The notes below the pieces were generated by a model. The model was not told the origin of the DNA, did not search any database, and worked only from the letters and a program-made list of their open reading frames with translations. Positions 58,360-64,000 of a stretch of 64,000 bases of DNA are shown in pieces. Source of the stretch: Hypholoma sublateritium FD-334 SS-4 (taxonomy: Eukaryota; Basidiomycota; Agaricomycetes; Agaricales; Strophariaceae); NCBI GenBank assembly GCA_000827495.1, contig KN817525.1:488493-552492 (forward strand), read 5' to 3'. Every line of letters starts with the position of its first letter. The stretch's first letter is position 1. Made by a program: the position numbers and the translations under genes.

Positions 58360-61319
58360 ATGTCCTCTCAGCAAACTACAAATCTCAAGCGGTCCCTTTC
58401 TCGGCCGACGACGCCAATGCCAAACGTCATAAACAATGAAGTCTGCGATTGTCATCGCCGGTTTAAAGTGAAATATTTGACGGATTTTCCATAGGCAACC
58501 TCGACGAATTCGATTTCGCAGCACCCTCGTGGGTTAAATATGCCACCCGATGATCTTCAATGTACAACGCAAGAGCATAACTTACTGGTAAATATAAGTT
58601 CATCTTTATTCTACGTGTTTTTCTACTTAGTAACCCTCCATAGAATCCCAGGGATGCCGGCGCGGGCCCTCATACAACTCCGTATCCGAAAATAACAGCA
58701 ACAGCGCTTCCAAGCGTCCTCATTCATAATGCAGATGGTGGATGGAGCAGAATAACCGGGAATACGGCCCCGTCAAGAGCTTTTCATGCGGTGAGGAATA
58801 ATGAGTTCGGGTTGTTGTTCTGCCATTGATAAATCAGTGTACATAGCAAAGCCCGCACGCCGGGCATCCACTGCCACAGTATTCAGAAAACGTCCACCAT
58901 CTGGATCCCATGGTCCCATTGCAGGTGCGTGCTGCGGTAGTAATTGTTACTGCCTATATATAAATAACCGCATTTGACTAGAACGGAGCTCACCCTATGG
59001 CTAACATCCATCCCTGGTTATCTGACCACCAATCAAGATATACGGACAACGGTTTCATTGTATCACCACAACCACTTGGAGGCCCGTTGTATTCAAGTGG
59101 CTATGCGATGCTACCCCCAACACAATCGCATCACGGTCATCCCATCGAGCATACACATATGCCTAATCCACTGCACCATGACTTCCAGAGACAGTTTCTG
59201 GGCATGCCGCAAATGGACCCTCATATGTCTGACCCCTACAATAAGTTCTACCCATCTGAATACGGCAACTACTTCACGGCACAACCTATGGAGCCATTTA
59301 ATGACCATTCCTTTGCTTTTTGTCCGCCGCAACCACAACAAACTCCCTTTCCTACCCCCTCCAGAAACACAGTGACGACCGGGTTTCATTACCCATCTCA
59401 ACCTCAATATTTTTTCCCCCCGCCTCCAATCTTGCTTACTACGCCGCCATTTCCCCAACGGCCAGCTCTAGATATAGAAATGGCAAATCAATTCCGAATC
59501 GCAAACCAGGTATTTCAACTTCACTAATTTCAAGGACAATACTCACCTGCCGACTTCCTTTATAGCTTCCAAATGTTTCCTCTTCTTCGGCTAATAGATT
59601 ATGGTTAAGCCCTCAGAGCCGCCTCAAGCCATCGTCATCCCTTCGCGTATCTTTACCAAAGAAGTTGATGTCAAACTCAGCCGCCGCACTTAAACACTCG
59701 GGAACATCTTCGTCACATTCGGTTACGCAAACCATACCGACCAGTGGAAATGCTCGTCTGGGCCGTCGTGCAAATAATCTCTCACGCCCACCGCGCAGTG
59801 TTCTACTCGAGGAATTCAGAAACAACAGGGATAAAAATTGGGTGTTAGAGGCAAGTCTCATCCAAGTTGGTATGTTCGCTAGCTTACATGACTTTTGTGC
59901 ACTACTAGGGCATCTTCGGGCATGTGGTCGAATTCAGTGGCGACCAGCATGGTTCTAGGTTCATCCAGCAGCAGCTCGAGCAAGCGTCTGACGAAGAGAA
60001 GGACACGGTATTCAGGGAGATTGCCCCTCACAATATCAACAATCTTATCCAAGACGTATTCGGGAACTATGCAAGTAATCGAACGTTTACTTATTACCGT
60101 TGCTGACTATTTCGCAGGTCATTCAAAAGTTTTTCGACTTAGGAAACGAACATCAGATCAACATACTCACTAATGCAGTCGAGGAGCAAGCCGAACACCT
60201 TTCACTCAACATTTATGGATGTCGAGTCGTTCAGAAGGTTATACAAATTTTACCCCTAACATCGTTTGTCATTCATGTGAAAATTTACCCAACATAGGCT
60301 CTGGAAACAATCTCACCGACACAGCAATCATCTATAATCCGGCGTCTAGACTCTTCAATTCTGCATTGCATTAAGGATGCTCATGGTAACCATGTGAGTA
60401 GTTCAAAGATATCTCACTTTATATGGTATGATATATCGAAGACTTTTGTCTAGGTGGTGCAAAAGCTTGTTGAAGTTGTAGCTCCCGAACGTCTAACTTT
60501 TCTTCATGCCATATGCGACAATATCCTAGAACTCTCGACCCACCCATATGGATGTCGGGTACTACAGCGTTGCCTTGAACATCTACCTACAGAACACACA
60601 AGACCACTCTTGGACGCCATTAATCGGTATACTGAAGACCTCATGAAAGACCAATACGGGGTAAGTTTTTAATCACATAATGACGTCACACGTGTTTTCC
60701 AAGCAACACCCGAGTTAACACTCTGAGCTCCAGAATTATGTGATTCAATTTATCCTCGAGCAAGGGCAAGACTGTGACAAGGCCGTCATTTTCGCAGATA
60801 TTTGTGGGAGCTTGATCAGATTGGCGCAACACAAATATGCTTCAAATGTTTGCGAAAAGGCGCTTATGTGTGCAGATTCAGAAAGGCGGGAAATTCTGAT
60901 CAATGAAATCATGACGGCAAAGTCGCGTACATCTGGAGAAAACCCAATCCTTACCATGGTCAAGGATCAATACGCCAGTGAGTGACGTGCATTGTAGTCT
61001 TCCATTTCCAGTTTAACTGATTTGCCGATGCAGATTATGTTCTCCAGCGCGCTCTAACTCTTTCTGAAGGTCAACAACGAGTGTCATTCTTTCACTTAGT
61101 CAAGCCTCTACTTGCTGGTCTGCGAAAATTGACGTTGACCTACAGTCGGCCTCTTGTTTCAAGTAAGTTTCTCCCTATATGGACGAAGACCTCAATAATA
61201 ACATGTCGACACCGCAAGTGGAACGCTTGATGGATAAATACTTCAATCAGCCGACTACCGTAGACTCACCAGAAGACACAGAACCTTCCGATTCCCCACT
61301 TACCACAGCAGAGCCTTAA
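58360..61319 (+). CDS. Pumilio-family RNA-binding protein (PUF, eight repeats)
   Basis: Post-transcriptional repressor that binds 3' untranslated regions. It starts [19 protein letters not shown] at 58360. Several short exons encode a disordered N-terminal region rich in Pro, Gln and His (e.g. [18 protein letters not shown] near 59400-59460). The PUF domain begins [20 protein letters not shown]. Repeats follow with RNA-contacting residues at [77 protein letters not shown] and [11 protein letters not shown]. Several repeats are interrupted by introns directly after the first recognition residue (for example at YG/NYVIQ). The C-terminus is short and acidic, stop at 61317-61319. It resembles canonical Pumilio/Puf3 more than Puf6 or Nop9 types. 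Confidence 0.93.
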
Positions 61320-61369
61320 ATGGCGGTCATCTCTCCTCAAACCAGCTATCTTGCTTTTTGACTCTTGGG

Positions 61370-61415
<46 letters not shown>

Positions 61416-62091
61416 GTAATCCTTTGCACTATTTCAGCTTTTTGTTTTCTTGCTATACTACTTCTAATTGACTCGAGTTGGGCTTCCGTTGAATGTCTTA
61501 TCACATACCGCCATACTTATAATCTGACTCCTGCCTGAGTCTCAAGTCACACTATTAGTATTACACAACTAAGTATTACATATTACATACTATACATACA
61601 GATTCCTTGTCTATGCCACTTGTAATGAATTTGTTCAGAAGGACGACGCTAACGATTCACGGACTTCAAGTACATAGACGCTGTAGGCAGTACCAAATAT
61701 CGACGTTAGCCATATGCTAGGCGCCGGCAAGGCGCCCGCCGCCGGTCTGCTGCGCTTTGCCTTCCAAGACGCCTTCCGAGTCTGGGTTGCAAAAGAATTT
61801 CCTGCCACTCTCTAAAATTAAATCCTGATTTCACGAAAAACCCGTATCACAAACCACTGAAAGTCAACTGAATTATTGACTGCTTGAGCTTGGCTTGAGG
61901 AACACTGACCACACATCGCGGGCCATCATTCTCCTGTCTCCTCGGGCCTTGAATTAGTCAAGCCTGAATAAATCACACCAAATATCGGCAACATTACCGC
62001 TCTTCTCGCACCCGTGCACACGGAGACTTCAAAGCTTCACCTACTGAGCGCTGAGCTGCTGGTATTCCCTCATATACACCAGTAGGTTATT
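61320..62091. other. Intergenic region with a CT microsatellite
   Basis: A 772-bp spacer with the 3' flank of the Pumilio gene and the promoter of SEC16. Besides the CT repeat listed separately, TATTACA-type short repeats occur at 61555-61600. No open frame of interest. Confidence 0.4.
61374..61413. repeat. (CT)n microsatellite in the Pumilio 3' flank
   Basis: About 19 uninterrupted CT units, 55 bases after the Pumilio stop codon. In the transcript this would be a polypyrimidine tract in the 3' untranslated region. Confidence 0.95.
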
Positions 62092-64000
62092 ATGAGCGGC
62101 GAGGAAGCTGCTGCCTCCTTATTTGGCTCGGAAGATTCGGGCTCTGACTTGTTTGCGACATTGGGCGCAGATACGACGTCACCATCGCTTTCTCAAGGCA
62201 ACCTATTTCCTAACGAAACTTCTGCCCATGGCCCCCAGGCAAATACATACAACTTCCTGTCTGACACGCAAGACAGTCGCGAATATGCAACTGAATTCCC
62301 TTCCTATCCCCCGGAGACACAAGCGCATGTCGATTATGATGCCGCCAGTTTCGTTCCGCACAACTCCACCAAGAACAATCAATGGGACGAATATGAGAAG
62401 GACAATGCAGCGTCAGCATATACCGGTAAGTCTCGTAACCTCTTGTGTTATTGGTGACCAAAATTATTGCAGGAGTGTTGAATACCCAAGCGAATGATCC
62501 TCAAGCGATCAATGTAGCCTATCCCAACTATGTGCCTGCTGCCCATTCAGCGGAGTCCTCCAGCTATTCGACATACGGCGCATATAATTTACCGGTTCAA
62601 AGGCAGATTTCAGCTATACAACACTTGTCCTATGCGACCTCCAATCCTCCAGCTCCGGTACATTCGTATACTCCTCATAGTGTTTATGAACCTCCGTTAG
62701 CCGCACATGCATCGTATACCTCTCATGGCCCACCTACCACAACGACCCAAAGTCATGCATCTTACGAACCGGCTGCTACTCAAGCAAAGTCCACGTACGG
62801 AGCATATGACCCTCCGGCGCCGGCAAAACACACCAGTTATAGTGCCTATGATCCTCCGGTTCCCAAAGTTCCGCTTACGCACTCACACACGGGCACATAC
62901 AACCCTCCGACTCCGGCATATGACACTCCTTACCCCAAACCTGAGCAGTCTTTCGCAGTGGATGCTGATATTTATTCTATCACCAAATCCAATCCTCAAC
63001 TCAATACACACCCTGGGCCAAACCCACCTTCCGTTGCCGCAAAGTCCGTGCTTACGCGACCCAAAGTCTCCAACGCTTATGATCCACCTTTCCCTGCTGC
63101 TTTACCCACACGTCGAACAAGTCGCACGGCTACACTATCCGTGCAACAAGCCTACGCGCAGTATCAAACGCCTACAGAGACTTATCATGGGCATAACAAG
63201 GAACCTCCGCCGTCCCAGTCAGCCAATCGTCCTATACACCCCAATTCTTCACCTGTGGAAACAAGCCCTTGGCGGCTTGGTAGGAATGAGAAATATGAGA
63301 AACATCGCGAGGATCAGTTCCCGATTGATCCAGAATCTGACTCGTCGTATTTTCCTCACTATGAAGACGCCTCGTCAGCTAATAGCTACATCAAGGATGA
63401 CGTCGTTGTGGACACTGGAGCACAATCACTGTCTTCCAATCATGTTCCAGAGGATACTACCTACCTTACACAAACGTCCAATGAGCTAACACCTGCAGTA
63501 GTATCGTCATATGCATCAGACAATGATCAGCAAGCACCTGCTAGTTGGATGCAACCTAAGCCAGCTTCACCTTTGACACCGTTGCCTTATTCACCTCTTC
63601 CGGAGAATTCGCAAGAATATGCAGGTGCTCATTTGCCACAAAACGAATCTGACAACAAGGTTCTCCCTCCAAGCTCATCCCCCCCAAAGTATGGCGCAAA
63701 AAAAGAATTCCCTCCAATCAGAGACATACATGACCCTTACGCCCCGAAAACTGCACACATTACCAATAATTATATCCCCAGGACCTCATCCCCATTGTCA
63801 CTCCATAACGGGCGCCAAAACGAGCCCAAAAAACCTGCTGGTAATTTGGGTGACCACCCCAATATCATGAGTATCACGAGTTCACCGCCTATCTCCAAAC
63901 TAGTTGGTTCTGGCAATCTCTATACGCCGTTGATTATACCCCACGATCACCAGGCCATTCCTCCGAATTCTCAGTGGCCAGAAACAAAGCTTGGTTTTCA
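62092..64000 (+). CDS. sec16: SEC16 COPII coat assembly protein, N-terminal part (runs off the window)
   Basis: Peripheral ER protein that organises ER exit sites and scaffolds COPII coat assembly. It starts MSGEEAAASLFGSEDSGSDL at 62092, typical of basidiomycete Sec16. Exon 1 ends at 62425 and exon 2 opens at 62473 (GVLNTQANDPQAINVAYPNY); the frame then stays open to base 64000 without a stop. What is present is the long disordered N-terminal region, rich in Pro, Ser, Tyr and Thr, with recurring short motifs YEPP, YDPP and YNPP (e.g. YGAYDPPAPA and YSAYDPPVPK) and a NAYDPPFPAALP segment. The central conserved domain and C-terminus lie beyond the window. The call rests on composition and N-terminal resemblance, so another large Pro-rich protein is possible. 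Confidence 0.7.

Noticed and set aside
1..64000. tRNA or rRNA genes
   Set aside because: Strings resembling the T-loop (such as GAGTTCGATTCGAC near 8393) occur, but none has a matching acceptor stem and A box; the one checked lies within a MER3 intron.
1..64000. A biosynthetic or defence gene cluster
   Set aside because: Neighbouring genes belong to unrelated housekeeping pathways with no core synthase, regulator or tailoring enzymes.

Overview
This is a 64 kb stretch of nuclear DNA from a filamentous basidiomycete, most likely an Agaricomycete mushroom-type fungus. The evidence is compact genes cut by many 45-65 bp GT...AG introns, very short exons, roughly balanced base composition, and proteins that read like basidiomycete members of eukaryotic housekeeping families. 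There are no rRNA genes, no tRNA genes that I can recognise, no CRISPR array and no intact transposon. Coordinates given for genes run from start codon to stop codon and include introns. Exon boundaries were worked out by eye from splice sites and conserved protein motifs.

Left part (1-17 kb): the 3' end of an unidentified membrane-protein gene, then the splicing factor SNW1/Prp45, the mitochondrial import subunit Tim54, a large meiotic DNA helicase MER3/HFM1 (minus strand), cyclin L, a secreted double-psi beta-barrel protein with a polyproline linker, a small PAP2 phosphatase resembling dolichyldiphosphatase, and a DNAJC9-type J protein.

Middle part (17-34 kb): an FHIP/FAM160 (Hook-interacting) protein, the copper chaperone Atx1, an L-type amino acid permease, the exosome subunit Mtr3 and the splicing regulator NSRP1 (a tight divergent pair), a 2 kb stretch with no gene I can assign, an atypical protein kinase, and a DUF4211 nuclear protein.

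Right part (34-64 kb): one very large gene (34071-42119) for an HEAT-like/helical protein with a C1-type zinc domain and no function I can name with certainty; then DPM2, a small unidentified ORF, elongation factor Elf1, kinesin-5, Vps55, the TRAPP-II subunit Trs120, conventional kinesin (kinesin-1), a Pumilio RNA-binding protein with eight repeats, and the start of SEC16, which runs off the end.

The genes do not form an operon or biosynthetic cluster. They are mostly conserved cellular machinery: RNA processing (SNW1, NSRP1, cyclin L, Mtr3, Pumilio), chromosome and transcription work (MER3, Elf1, DNAJC9, DUF4211) and intracellular transport (Tim54, FHIP, kinesin-1, kinesin-5, Vps55, Trs120, Sec16, DPM2). 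The least explained items are the giant C1-domain protein, the atypical kinase, the DUF4211 protein, the gene-poor interval 27.8-29.7 kb and the small ORF next to ELF1.
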